A DNA stretch of 45,187 bases from the NCBI GenBank assembly GCA_035573895.1, contig DATLZR010000168.1, positions 1 to 45,187 on the forward strand, given 5' to 3'. Each line of letters begins with the position of its first letter. Within the stretch, counting starts at the first letter, position 1. This document shows positions 1 to 8,104 of this stretch, piece by piece. The position numbers and the translations under genes are program-made. Source of the DNA: Blastocatellia bacterium. Lineage in GTDB: Bacteria; Acidobacteriota; Blastocatellia; HR10. The notes under the pieces are model-generated. The model did not search any database and was not told where the DNA came from. It worked only from the letters and a program-made list of their open reading frames with translations.

Positions 1-140
1 TCCCTCACCACCACCCTCGGATTCCGACTGTGCAACACCTTCGTGATCGCACTGGTCAACGTCGTCTTCCCATGATCTATATGCCCTATCGTCCCCACAT
101 TCACATGCGGCTTGGTCCGCTCAAATCTCTCCTTGGCCAT
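1..140 (-). CDS. tuf: Elongation factor Tu, N-terminal fragment (runs off window)
   Basis: EF-Tu delivers aminoacyl-tRNA to the ribosome as a GTPase. The minus strand reads [20 protein letters not shown] followed by IDHGKTTLT, the invariant start and G1 (P-loop) region. The start codon is at 138-140, with an AAGGAGAT ribosome-binding site about 7 bases upstream. Only 46 codons are present because the gene leaves the window at base 1. The gene lies directly downstream of four tRNA genes on the same strand, the classical thrU-tyrU-glyT-thrT-tufB arrangement, and is probably cotranscribed with them. Confidence 0.97.
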   Translation of the reverse strand, partial: MAKERFERTKPHVNVGTIGHIDHGKTTLTSAITKVLHSRNPRVVVR

Positions 141-168
141 AATCAATATCTCCTTTTGAAGGAATGGC

Positions 169-244
169 TGGAGCCGACGACCGGGATTGAACCGGTGACC
201 CCCACCTTACCAAGGTGGTGCTCTACCTCCTGAGCTACGTCGGC
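169..244 (-). tRNA. tRNA-Thr (GGT anticodon)
   Basis: A 76-base cloverleaf with the CCA end encoded. The acceptor stem GCCGACG pairs with CGTCGGC. The anticodon stem CCACC/GGTGG encloses loop TTGGTAA, giving anticodon GGT. The T-loop is TTCAATC. It is the last tRNA before tuf, 28 bases from its start codon. Confidence 0.97.
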
Positions 245-255
245 TCAAGATATAT

Positions 256-330
256 TGGAGCGGGCGACGGGATTCGAACCCGCAACACCGAGCTTGGAAG
301 GCTCGTGCGCTACCATTGCGCTACGCCCGC
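256..330 (-). tRNA. tRNA-Gly (TCC anticodon)
   Basis: A 75-base cloverleaf with encoded CCA. The acceptor stem is GCGGGCG/CGCCCGC. The anticodon loop CTTCCAA, closed by CGAGC/GCTCG, gives TCC. The T-loop is TTCGAAT. It is separated from the downstream tRNA-Thr by 11 bases and from the upstream tRNA-Tyr by 4 bases, so it belongs to one polycistronic tRNA transcript. Confidence 0.97.
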
Positions 331-334
331 CCGC

Positions 335-424
335 TGGTGCAGGGGGTAGGATTCGAACCTACGTAGGGCGTGAAAGCCCGCTGGGTTTACAGCCCAGTGC
401 CTTTAGCCGCTCGACCACCCCTGC
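335..424 (-). tRNA. tRNA-Tyr (GTA anticodon)
   Basis: A 90-base tRNA with a long variable arm, as expected for bacterial tRNA-Tyr. The acceptor stem is GCAGGGG/CCCCTGC, and the anticodon stem CTGGG/CCCAG encloses CTGTAAA (anticodon GTA). CCA is encoded. A 108-base spacer separates it from the upstream tRNA-Thr(TGT). The spacer holds a small hairpin (GAAACC-TAT-GGTTTC, 466-480) but no convincing promoter. Confidence 0.97.
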
Positions 425-532
425 CCGCACCATGAGATGAGTAACCCGGGATAATCGGAGGAGAGGAAACCTATGGTTTCTCCCGCGCTCCCGATCACCC
501 ATCGTCGTCCTGTCAAAGATCAGTGCTTTTAC

Positions 533-608
<76 letters not shown>

Positions 609-977
609 TCACCTTTTCGGCCCACCGTCATCATCACACCACCCGTTTCACAGGAGCCGTCGTCCCCCTTGGCGGGCTTGCTGATCCCTCCGAGGGCAAA
701 CGGACACCGTGATGACAAAACTGCCTGTTAGACAAAACCTAAATAATAACAAAATTCTTTCCGGGCGCAAGTCGTCGCATGAAGAAATCTGAGGACCAGC
801 CGAACCCCAAAAGAGAGGGAACGCTTGCGGGCCCTTCTCCGTTTTTTCTGTCTATGGTCGGGCGGCAGACTGTTCAAGCACTGGCAGGTGAGAGATTCAC
901 TCACAGAGCAGCGCCGCCAGTACGCCCGCCCCGACTCGCGCGCAACCGGGATGCAGCGGGAGAGCGCGTCGGTTCCT

Positions 978-1007
978 TTGGACGAAACCGTCGCTCGATG
1001 ATATAGT
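978..1007 (+). promoter_or_regulatory. Putative sigma-70 promoter giving a leaderless permease transcript
   Basis: TTGGAC (978-983) and TATAGT (1002-1007) are separated by 18 bases. The predicted transcription start falls within a few bases of the ATG at 1016, and no Shine-Dalgarno sequence precedes that ATG. This suggests a leaderless mRNA. The rest of the 609-1015 gap shows no convincing gene. Confidence 0.5.
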
Positions 1008-1015
1008 ACTCGCGT

Positions 1016-2242
1016 ATGAATCCGATAGAGGCGATGAAAATCGCCCTCGATGCCATCTGGGCACACAAGCTGAGGAGTTTCCTCACTCTGCTGGGCATCA
1101 TCATCGGCGTGGCCGCGGTGATCCTTGTCGTCATGGGCGTCGAAGGGTTCAATGCCTATTTTAACGAGCGCGTCGCCGATCTCGGCTCGAATGCCTTTTA
1201 CGTGAGCAAATTCGGAATGATCACCAGCTGGGATGACTTCCTCAAGCAAAGCCGACGGAATAAAGATGTGACCTTCGACGATGTCGAGGCGATTCTCAAT
1301 AACCCGCGCCGACGCTACGTGCGTGATGCCGCTGCCGAGGTGAGCACCATCGGTCAGGTGAAGTTCGGGGCGCAGACGCTTCAGGATGTGCGGATTTACG
1401 GCGTCACCCATAACATGATCGAAATTGACAAAAAGGAGGTGGCCGAGGGGCGCTATATCTCCCGGGAGGAAGAAGAACGCAGCCGATTTGTCTGCTTCAT
1501 CGGGTGGGACGTGGCGAAGGAATTTTTTGAATCCGTTGACCCGCTCGATAAAGAGATCAAGATCGCCGGACTGCCGTTTCGCGTCGTGGGAGTCGGCCAG
1601 GAACAGGGCACAGTCTTCGGTCTGCCGCGCGATAATTACGTCATCATCCCCATCACCACATTTCAGAAGGTCTTCAGCACGCGGCGTTCGATCGGCATCC
1701 GCGTCTCGGCCACGGGACCGCTCGACATCAACAATGCGGTAGATGAAGTACGAGTCGTTCTGCGGAGTCGCCGCCACCTCAGCTACTCGGAGGAGGACAA
1801 CTTCGGGATTTTGACTTCGGAAGGGCTCATGAGCTTCCGCGATAAAATGGTGGGGACCATTCAGATGGCGACCATTGGTGTGGCCTCGATCGCCCTTTTG
1901 GTGGGCGGAATCGTCATCATGAATATCATGCTCGTCTCGGTCACCGAGCGCACCCGCGAAGTCGGCATTCGAAAATCCATCGGCGCGCGACGTCAGGACA
2001 TCCTGCTGCAATTCCTCTACGAATCCATCACGCTCGCCCTGATTGGAGGGAGTTTGGGAATTCTACTGGCCTACGGGGTGGGGAAACTGGTCTCCAGCCT
2101 TCTTCACCTGCCGCTGGAGCTGCCGCTGGGATGGACGCTGGCGGCCGTGCTGATTTCAGCCGGCGTGGGGTTGTTCTCGGGCGTCTATCCGGCATATAAG
2201 GCCGCGACGCTCGATCCGGTCGAAGCGCTGAGAGCAGAATGA
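1016..2242 (+). CDS. ABC transporter permease, MacB/FtsX type (first of a pair)
   Basis: A 408-residue inner-membrane permease of the MacB/LolC/FtsX superfamily. The N-terminal transmembrane helix contains LTLLGIIIGVAAVI (about residues 22-40). A periplasmic MacB-PCD domain of roughly 230 residues follows. Three C-terminal helices make up the FtsX domain, with the family signature VTERTREVGIRKSIGARRQ near residue 310 and the ending YPAYKAATLDPVEALRAE. In this superfamily the permease transmits ATP-driven conformational change across the membrane rather than forming a channel. The stop overlaps the next permease (ATGA). No ATPase gene lies beside the pair, since the other neighbour is the tRNA-tuf operon, so the partner must be encoded elsewhere. 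The substrate cannot be told. Confidence 0.9.
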   Translation: MNPIEAMKIALDAIWAHKLRSFLTLLGIIIGVAAVILVVMGVEGFNAYFNERVADLGSNAFYVSKFGMITSWDDFLKQSRRNKDVTFDDVEAILNNPRRRYVRDAAAEVSTIGQVKFGAQTLQDVRIYGVTHNMIEIDKKEVAEGRYISREEEERSRFVCFIGWDVAKEFFESVDPLDKEIKIAGLPFRVVGVGQEQGTVFGLPRDNYVIIPITTFQKVFSTRRSIGIRVSATGPLDINNAVDEVRVVLRSRRHLSYSEEDNFGILTSEGLMSFRDKMVGTIQMATIGVASIALLVGGIVIMNIMLVSVTERTREVGIRKSIGARRQDILLQFLYESITLALIGGSLGILLAYGVGKLVSSLLHLPLELPLGWTLAAVLISAGVGLFSGVYPAYKAATLDPVEALRAE

Positions 2243-3483
2243 AGGGACAGGAACTTCAGGAAAGCATCAAGATGGCGCTGGCCACGCTCCTGGCGCACAA
2301 GCTGCGAGCGGCCCTGACGATTCTCGGCGTTGTCATCGGCGTGATGACGGTTATGGCCATCGCCTCGGTCGTCGCCGGTATTCAGACACAGTTCAGTCAG
2401 CTCATTGACGCTTTTGGAACGCGCACGCTCTTCATCTTCCGATTCGAGCCGGGTATTCGTCTGGGGCGCATTTCCGCCGAGGAGCGTCAACGTCCGCCCC
2501 TGAGTTACGAAGATGCGATCGCCATCGCCCAGTCCTGTCCCTCGGTCGAGGTAGCCGTTCCCATCATCGGGCCGCCTCCGGACAGCCGTCCGGTGGTTCG
2601 CTATCGCGATCAAGAACTCTACACCGCCGAAATTCGGGGGACCCTCCCTCAAATCGAGCGGATCACGACCATTCATATTGCTCAGGGGCGCTTCTTCACC
2701 GAACTGGAAAACACCCATCGTCAGGAAGTGTGCGTCATCGGCTCAGCTATCGCCGATAAACTCTTCCCCACGTTGAATCCTCTGGGGAAGACGCTGCAGA
2801 TCGGAGCGCGCCAGTTCACCATCGTCGGGGTGATGGAGAAGCGGGAAAATATCTTCGCCGGCAGCGATGAAGGGGGCGAGAACAGTCTCATCTATGTTCC
2901 CTACGAAACGCTCAAGAAACTCTATCCTCAACTCCGGGATCACTTCATCATGGCGCAGGCGGCTCCCGGTCGCATGGATCAGGCCATTGACGAGATCACG
3001 AATTTGCTCCGCCGACGGCGAGGCGTCCCTTACGACAAGCCCAATAACTTTGGCATCTCGACGCCCGATGCCCTGCGACGACAGTTCAACCAGATGACCG
3101 TGGCCATCTTCGCTCTCATGTTCGCCATTTCGAGCGTGGCACTTGTGGTGGGAGGCATCGGCGTGATGAATATCATGCTCGTATCGGTCACGGAACGGAC
3201 GCGGGAGATCGGCATTCGCAAGGCCATTGGAGCACGCCGCCGCGACATCACCTGGCAATTTCTCATCGAGGCGATGATGCTCACGGCCATCGGAGGCGTG
3301 ATCGGTGTGCTCGGCGGATGGGGATTGAGCGAGCTGGTGAAGCTGCTTCTGCCCACCTACATGCCGCTGTGGGCACCGGTGGCCGGACTGACCGTTTCCA
3401 TCAGTGTGGGACTCTTCTTCGGCCTGTGGCCGGCCATGAAAGCCGCCCGGCTCGATCCCGTCGAAGCCCTGCGCTACGAATAG
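2239..3483 (+). CDS. ABC transporter permease, MacB/FtsX type (second of a pair)
   Basis: A 414-residue paralogue of the preceding permease with the same layout: N-terminal helix (LTILGVVIGVMTVMAIASVV), a periplasmic MacB-PCD domain, and an FtsX domain with GIGVMNIMLVSVTERTREIG and terminal ARLDPVEALRYE. It starts inside the stop of the upstream gene, so the two are translationally coupled and may form a heterodimer. Acidobacteria often carry many such permeases, some without an adjacent ATPase; that is background knowledge and not shown here. Confidence 0.9.
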   Translation: MKGQELQESIKMALATLLAHKLRAALTILGVVIGVMTVMAIASVVAGIQTQFSQLIDAFGTRTLFIFRFEPGIRLGRISAEERQRPPLSYEDAIAIAQSCPSVEVAVPIIGPPPDSRPVVRYRDQELYTAEIRGTLPQIERITTIHIAQGRFFTELENTHRQEVCVIGSAIADKLFPTLNPLGKTLQIGARQFTIVGVMEKRENIFAGSDEGGENSLIYVPYETLKKLYPQLRDHFIMAQAAPGRMDQAIDEITNLLRRRRGVPYDKPNNFGISTPDALRRQFNQMTVAIFALMFAISSVALVVGGIGVMNIMLVSVTERTREIGIRKAIGARRRDITWQFLIEAMMLTAIGGVIGVLGGWGLSELVKLLLPTYMPLWAPVAGLTVSISVGLFFGLWPAMKAARLDPVEALRYE

Positions 3484-3562
3484 AGCCATCTCCTGAGCCG
3501 GGAGATCTCGTGCGCCACACTGGACGACCCGATCCGCGGGACCCGAAAAACCATCGGAGGCA

Positions 3563-4504
3563 ATGATGCGCAGAGAGATTCTCCTGATCTCCTCCACGGT
3601 TCAAAGGCGCGCTTGCGTTGTTGCCCTGCTGCTTGTGGGACTCCCCCTTCAGCCGGAAAATGTGAAAATCATCCGCGAGAAGACCGAAGCGCGATTGCGG
3701 GAGATCGCAGCCAGCACGCGTGGAGCGGTGGGACTGACCGTCGTGGACCTGACCAGTGGCGAGCGATTCGGCATCAATGAGAATCTCCTTTTCCCCCAGG
3801 GGAGCGCGATTAAGATCCCCATCCTGATGGAAGTTTATAAGCAAGCCCATGAGGGGAGATTCCGGCTGACGGATCGGCGGCGCATTGAGAAGGCAAGCAT
3901 CGTGGGAGGGAGCGGCATCCTCAAGGAATTCGGCGAAGGACTGTCCGAGTTGAGCATTTACGATCTGTGCGTGCTGATGATCGTGCTGAGCGATAACACG
4001 GCGACCAATATGCTCATTGATCTGGTCGGGATGGAGAACGTCAACCGGACGATGGCTTCGCTGGGGCTGGTGCGGACGCGGCTGCAACGGAAGATGATTG
4101 ACACGGCAGCTTCCGCCCGGGGCGAGGAGAATCTCTCGACGCCTGCCGAAGCGGCTCGCCTCATGGAGATCCTCTATCGCGGTGAGTTCATTCGTCGCGA
4201 TATCTGTGAGGAGATCCTGGCCATTTTGAAAAAGCCCAAGCGAACGGCGCTGAGTTCAGGACTTCCCCCGGAGGTGCCGATCGCCTCAAAGCCCGGCGGG
4301 ATTGCGGGAGTTTCCACCGAGTGGGCCATCGTCTATCTCCCTAACCGCCCTTACGTGATCGTCGTGATGGAGAACTATGGGATGCAAGAGGAGGCATCCA
4401 CGGCTTTTCGCGACATCTCTCGAACCGTGTACGACTATTTCTGGCGGTTGGCTCGAGCGACCCGCTACGGCACCTATGTGAACCCTCCTTCCCAGAGGGG
4501 CTGA
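3563..4504 (+). CDS. Class A beta-lactamase-like serine hydrolase
   Basis: A 313-residue protein with a hydrophobic N-terminal stretch (ACVVALLLVGLPL, about 17-29) suggesting export. Penicillin-recognising motifs are present: S81-x-x-K84 (GSAIKIPI), S143-D144-N145, and S242-K-P-G in place of KTG. The omega-loop Glu that deacylates beta-lactams in class A enzymes (R-x-E-x-x-L-N) is not visible; the matching stretch reads RTRLQRKM. It therefore fits the broad Beta-lactamase2 (PF13354) group of uncertain substrate better than a resistance enzyme. The start is set by GGAGG just upstream of ATGATG. The stop lies before a gene-free stretch. Confidence 0.85.
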   Translation: MMRREILLISSTVQRRACVVALLLVGLPLQPENVKIIREKTEARLREIAASTRGAVGLTVVDLTSGERFGINENLLFPQGSAIKIPILMEVYKQAHEGRFRLTDRRRIEKASIVGGSGILKEFGEGLSELSIYDLCVLMIVLSDNTATNMLIDLVGMENVNRTMASLGLVRTRLQRKMIDTAASARGEENLSTPAEAARLMEILYRGEFIRRDICEEILAILKKPKRTALSSGLPPEVPIASKPGGIAGVSTEWAIVYLPNRPYVIVVMENYGMQEEASTAFRDISRTVYDYFWRLARATRYGTYVNPPSQRG

Positions 4505-4895
4505 ACCGCTGGCCCGCGCCTTGCTGAGAATCTGCAGGAGCGGCCTAATACCAATTGCCTTTTGAAAAACCCTCATAAATTGCCCACAACTGGTTACGGG
4601 ATCGGGACCTGTACACCTCTTCCGCAATCCGCAATGGGTATGACCCACAGGCTCAACAGCGGCGAGCTTCGCTCTCACACGGCGCCAGCTCTACCTGATC
4701 CGTATATCTTCCGCCACCTCATGCACGGGGAAGCTCTGGCTCTCTGAGCAGCCACTTGGGGGTTTCTGAAACTACTCGGTGGTGAGACACACTTAAAACA
4801 ACGACACCCAAGTGATCTCACCGACCGAGAAGAGGAGCACCTCAAGGCACGATCCCGAAGGAAAAACCCGGATCGGCGTTCCTGATAGTTGTTCT
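4505..4895. other. Gene-free flank of the cassette array
   Basis: No convincing coding sequence was found on either strand. The stretch is of mixed composition and contains no recognisable attC, tRNA or insertion-sequence end. It marks the distal (3') boundary of the cassette array whose last attC-like site begins near 4896. Confidence 0.5.
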
Positions 4896-4967
4896 TTCTA
4901 ATCATGTGCATGAGGCTCAAGTCCAGCGGCAGCGCGCAGCGCCTTCCGCTCCAAGCCATTGTTAGGC
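4896..4967 (-). other. attC-like site (distal end of array)
   Basis: On the minus strand GCCTAAC (4961-4967) is the R'' core. The inner arms GGCT..GCGG and CCGC..AGCC can pair around a GC-rich loop. The R' core is degenerate (ATTAGAA near 4896-4902). The stop codon of the HicB remnant lies inside GCCTAAC, as is common for cassette genes. Confidence 0.6.
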
Positions 4968-5159
4968 TGGCGCGGGTTGCTCTTCAATATCTACATATTC
5001 GCTGGTCGTGGGCTGACAAGGAGAAAGACCTTCCTTCCCCGTACCTTTCAGATGTGATTCGATAGCCCTGCGGATCAACTCAGGGCCTCCCTTTTGTTCT
5101 CGGCGGGAGTCGGGGGCAGAGGCGCCAATAATTTTTTTCGCAACTGCGATGTATCGCAC
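4962..5159 (-). pseudogene. HicB-type antitoxin remnant, copy 1
   Basis: A 65-codon reading frame starting MRYIAVAKK, like the usual HicB N-terminus (MKY-hydrophobic-E/K). It ends IRRAIESHLKGTGKEGLS then PTTSEYVDIEE. The central segment of a HicB fold (Y-x-A-x-x-P-x-L-P-G-C) is missing, replaced by SAPDSRREQKG, so the gene has an internal deletion. Its tail matches that of copy 2 at 11337-11569, showing common ancestry. The stop codon sits in the attC core. Family assignment rests on tail similarity and on the HicA-like remnant directly upstream. Confidence 0.65.
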
Positions 5160-5164
5160 TCCTC

Positions 5165-5290
5165 TTTTTGTCTGAGTCCAGCTCGTTTCAAAATACTCTT
5201 GAGTGTGGCCGGTGATAGGCTCAGTCCCGGCTTACCGGCCCAGCGACAGTTCCCGGCTTAATCGGCCGTCTGAAATTGGCGGTGGCGGGC
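5165..5290 (-). pseudogene. HicA-type toxin remnant, copy 1
   Basis: HicA is a small double-stranded-RNA-binding-fold mRNA interferase. Two frames together recall it: NFRRPIKPGTV in one frame and LSLSPATLKSILKRAGL in another. These match the ends of typical HicA proteins (H/R-P-x-K-P-G-x-V then L-x-x-G-T-L-x-S-I-L-x-Q-A-G-L). A single-base loss near GTCGCTGGGCC, relative to copy 2, breaks the frame. The N-terminal half, including the catalytic His region, cannot be recognised. It lies just upstream of the HicB remnant, the normal hicA-hicB order. Confidence 0.6.
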
Positions 5291-5391
5291 CCTTGTCCTC
5301 ACAAGATACAATTCATCCTTTTCAAGCGTTTTGTCCTTTTACTGAGACCAAAGAATCGCTCCTCTTTTTTTGCCTCTACAAGTCAACCAGC

Positions 5392-5463
5392 CCCTAACGG
5401 CTACTTTGACCGGCCGCGGCAAGCGATTGCGAGCCAGCGGTCCGGTCCAATGTGATGTTAGAC
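5392..5463 (-). other. attC-like site
   Basis: On the minus strand GTCTAAC (R'') and GTTAGGG (R') bracket 72 bases. The arms TTGGACCGG and CCGGTCAAAG pair with one interruption. The site separates the HicAB remnant cassette from the phosphatase-like cassette and supplies the stop codon of the latter. Confidence 0.8.
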
Positions 5464-5975
5464 ATCGGGCCACCGACGAACCACGTCGCCCTGCCACGGG
5501 GATTCAGGCCATCCCTCCCTGCCGCGTGCCACATGAACTTCGTTCAGATACGCGATAACGACTCCCCCCTCATAGCCGAGTTCACGTAGAACGCAGCCGA
5601 GGACGGTACCGGTGCAACCCCGGCCACCATAGCAGGGGACGACAACGCCCCGGCCAGATCGGAGAGATTGGATTGTGGTACGTACCGCCCCACGGAGATA
5701 AGACCAACCTTACGCTGTGGATTGCGAGGCGGCCCGCCGCCTACTAGGTCTTCAAGATGTTCCGCAAAGATCGTTGCCAGCGGTGATGGGTTCTGGCTGC
5801 AGGGATGTAGAGAAACAAGACAGGAGAAACCGCTCTCGTAAATAGCTGCCCATGGCCAATTCGGACGGGGAAGTCTCATTCCCGCAAGAGGAGCCGGTGC
5901 CTTCAGGACCCAATAGAGATCGCCTGGAACGTGAAGACCGACGACTTGTGGTCCTTGGTTAGCTGGAATCAGCAT
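5458..5975 (-). pseudogene. Dual-specificity phosphatase-like protein, frameshifted
   Basis: The N-terminal frame begins MLIPANQGPQVVGLHVPGDL with an ATG at 5973-5975. It carries a plausible alpha/beta segment (WPWAAIYESGFSCLVSLHP). Near 5690-5705, close to a run of C/G, the recognisable sequence moves to another frame: TTIQSLRSGRGVVVPCYGG, then RGCTGTVLGCVLRELGYEGG. VPCYGGRGCTGT recalls the C-x5-R-T/S-G phosphate loop of cysteine phosphatases, although the expected R-T-G reads R-G-C-T-G. The second frame ends at TAA inside the attC core at 5458-5460. The gene is either a decaying cassette or has one base wrong in the assembly. Function is tentative. Confidence 0.55.
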
Positions 5976-5990
5976 ACCATAGCTCCCGAT

Positions 5991-6056
5991 GTTTACCCCC
6001 TGAGTTAAGCCGACTTGCGTGGCGGAGCAGATTCGGCTTGAACGAATTGGTTAGGC
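5991..6056 (-). other. attC-like site, close to the class 1 integron consensus
   Basis: The minus strand reads GCCTAAC (R''), then TTCGTTCAAGCCGA, a variable loop, and TCGGCTTAACTCA. This is very similar to aadA-type attC arms. The R' core is degraded to GGTAAAC. The stop codon of the Kelch-repeat gene lies directly before R''. Confidence 0.85.
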
Positions 6057-6057
6057 A

Positions 6058-7206
6058 TCAGTTCCGACTGCCAGTATTTATGCGACGGACCAGCCACGCC
6101 TGTGCGGTCGGCCGGATGTCGTTGTCATAGCCGCCACTAACAAGCACTGTCGAGTTTGGCAGGAGAACAGCCGAACTGAAGGCGAGGCGACTGCCAATAC
6201 GTCCACTTGCCCTGGTAAATGTTGACATGCCGGGTGTCCACACCTCGACATCGTTAGCGTCTCCCGCAACAACTACCTCCCCCGACGGCAGGACGGTCGC
6301 CGCATCAACTATCTTGTACCGCGGTGTCAACAGCGCGGGTCCTGATGAAAATTGTCCCGTTCGGGGATCAAAGATCTCTGTTTGTGCGATACGAGACCGC
6401 TCATCACAATCATTTGATCCGCCGATCACCATTACCCGCCCATCCTTGAGTAGTACAGCGCCATGCTTGCATCTAGCCTGCCGCATTGACCCTGTCACCG
6501 TAAATGTCCTTGTGCCCGGGTCGAAAATCTCGGCGGAACTGGTCGCTTGGTTGCGCCCACGTTGCCCGCCAACAACCAGTACACGCCCGTCGTTCAAGCG
6601 AACTGCGGCATGGTGGGCTCTGGCCTCATGCATGAGGCCTGCCGGTATGAACTGGCCCTTCTCTTGATCAAAAACCTCTGCTTGGCGGACGGGGTGATTG
6701 GTGGCCGTCGCTCCGCCAACGATCAGTACTGACCCATCCGGCAGAGATGTTGCCGTTGCATCCATTCGCGGTGTCGCCATCGGCTTCGTAGGCAGGAACG
6801 AGCGAGTTGGCGGGTCAAAGATCTCGGCGGAAGAGGTCGTAGCATCTCCAGTCCATCCTCCGGCGACCAAGACTCTACCGTCCTTCAATAGCGCCGCAAC
6901 GTGAGACACCCGCGGGACATGCATGGGTTGTGTTACTACCGAAGTCGCCTTGTTGAGGTAGAGCAGCTCAGCAGACCGCTCAACCGGACTGCACCCGACA
7001 CCACTGCATCCGCCGGTCACCAGAACAGAATTTGAACTAATGACCGTAACCTTATGGGCCGCGCGAGGTCTCGAAAGACCGGCAGTCGGTTGAACGGTCC
7101 ATCCGCCTGTCGGCGTTACAGCGTGATCAAAGGGCACCATAAACAAAATTACACAGCCTGGGATGGCGAAAATAAGCAAGCTAGTTTTCATGAGTGTTTT
7201 CATGAT
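6058..7206 (-). CDS. Exported Kelch-repeat beta-propeller protein (cassette gene)
   Basis: A 382-residue protein from the ATG at 7204-7206, which has a strong AAGGAGAGAA ribosome-binding site. A start at 7272 is possible but lacks one. The N-terminus MKTLMKTSLLIFAIPGCVIL is a signal peptide or anchor. At least six Kelch-type blades follow, each with a hydrophobic strand before a diglycine (RVLVAGG, SVLIVGG, RVLVVGG, RVMVIGG, EVVVAGD, TVLVSGG) and a trailing A-E-I-F-D-P-x-T strand. These resemble galactose-oxidase/Kelch propellers. No catalytic residues can be assigned, so it is probably a binding or scaffold protein outside the membrane. It is unusually large for a single cassette. Confidence 0.8.
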   Translation of the reverse strand: MMKTLMKTSLLIFAIPGCVILFMVPFDHAVTPTGGWTVQPTAGLSRPRAAHKVTVISSNSVLVTGGCSGVGCSPVERSAELLYLNKATSVVTQPMHVPRVSHVAALLKDGRVLVAGGWTGDATTSSAEIFDPPTRSFLPTKPMATPRMDATATSLPDGSVLIVGGATATNHPVRQAEVFDQEKGQFIPAGLMHEARAHHAAVRLNDGRVLVVGGQRGRNQATSSAEIFDPGTRTFTVTGSMRQARCKHGAVLLKDGRVMVIGGSNDCDERSRIAQTEIFDPRTGQFSSGPALLTPRYKIVDAATVLPSGEVVVAGDANDVEVWTPGMSTFTRASGRIGSRLAFSSAVLLPNSTVLVSGGYDNDIRPTAQAWLVRRINTGSRN

Positions 7207-7259
7207 TCTCTCCTTTTGCGTTTTGCCGAAAATAAGCAAGCTGGCTTTCATGAGCGTGC
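7159..7259 (-). repeat. Tandem duplication at the 5' end of the Kelch gene
   Basis: A segment containing ATAAGCAAGCT and TTTCATGAG (plus strand) occurs twice, about 60 bases apart (near 7170-7200 and 7228-7258). As a result MKTSLLIF of the signal peptide is preceded by a near copy, MKASLLIF. The duplication creates the extended upstream reading frame. Confidence 0.7.
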
Positions 7260-7276
7260 GAGTCATGCGCATTGCT

Positions 7277-7342
7277 GCCTAACGATGTGCCGATAACCTG
7301 CGGGCGCCGCAGGCGACCATCAGGCTCATCGGTTTGTTAGGC
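7277..7342 (-). other. attC-like site
   Basis: Minus strand GCCTAAC (7336-7342) and GTTAGGC (7277-7283) are perfect reverse complements bracketing 66 bases. The arms AACCGAT and ATCGG pair near the ends, with CGCCTGCGG/CCGCAGG closing the loop. The stop of the membrane-protein cassette lies within R''. Confidence 0.85.
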
Positions 7343-8059
7343 GACCGCACCGAGCCTCTGACCTGCCCATTGCAAGCTGCGCCACGCTTGGATCACTACT
7401 GCCAAGCACCAGACTCCAACAAACGGACCGACATCGAGGTAACCGGCCCCGGCGGGCAGTACTGGGAATGGAATAAGGTTCAACACAATGACCAGTGCCC
7501 CAAGGACGAAGCCAGAAGCAGCGAACGGCCAACGGAACCGCGGATGTCTCGTCACAGCATAGGCAAAGAAGAGCGTTCCCAGTCCATTATAAATGTCCCA
7601 CGCCACATCGAGCCCGAGCCAAATGCTGACAGGTTTTCGCATGGATTCAGGCGCATATTGCTTTGCAGCGCGTTGGACCAGGGCCATCGCAGAGAAGAGG
7701 CATCCTGGCAAGACATTGTGGATCGAACCTAGGACAGCAGCTACAGAGCGCCCATTCAAGTGGAGGAGAAAGTGCAGACCGATGCTACTGATACAGATCG
7801 CTGGACCCAGGAACGCAGCAACAGCCGCCTTCGCTCGGGGAGGCGATGGTGCAAATGTGCGAGTTAGATAGAGAATACATGCACAGAGCCCTGCCACAAT
7901 TGCTGTCTTTATCCAGTGGCGTTCATAGGCACTTCCCTTGAAGATACCCTGGGAGCGCCCGCCTCCGGCGTGCTCGTTAAGCTGGCTCCATACGGGCGCT
8001 CCCCGATTTTCCTCGCACATGACCAACGTCCAGTTCACGAGTGATTCCTGCGAACTCAT
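7337..8059 (-). CDS. Multi-pass membrane protein of unknown function (cassette gene)
   Basis: A 240-residue protein with about five to six hydrophobic segments: WIKTAIVAGLCACILYLT, the AAVAAFLGPAICISSIGLHF region, a VLPGCLFSAMALVQ region, LGTLFFAYAV, FVLGALVIVLNLIPFPVL and FVGVWCLAVVIQAW. The first ~45 residues are polar. I recognise no family. It is bounded on both sides by attC-like sites and its TAA stop is part of the downstream R'' core, so it is a complete cassette gene. GGAAAG before the ATG is a weak ribosome-binding site. Confidence 0.7.
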   Translation of the reverse strand: MSSQESLVNWTLVMCEENRGAPVWSQLNEHAGGGRSQGIFKGSAYERHWIKTAIVAGLCACILYLTRTFAPSPPRAKAAVAAFLGPAICISSIGLHFLLHLNGRSVAAVLGSIHNVLPGCLFSAMALVQRAAKQYAPESMRKPVSIWLGLDVAWDIYNGLGTLFFAYAVTRHPRFRWPFAASGFVLGALVIVLNLIPFPVLPAGAGYLDVGPFVGVWCLAVVIQAWRSLQWAGQRLGAVA

Positions 8060-8104
8060 TTATCTTTCCAGACTGATTACGACTCCTCGACTGTGGAAGT
8101 TGAT

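Noticed and set aside
728-2011. Long minus-strand reading frame (427 codons)
   Set aside because: It is antisense to the first permease, has no recognisable domain, and its codon pattern mirrors the real gene.
4675-4959. Minus-strand frame of 94 codons
   Set aside because: Its 5' part lies within the attC-like palindrome, the composition is Arg/Ser/Cys-rich, and no start signal is seen.
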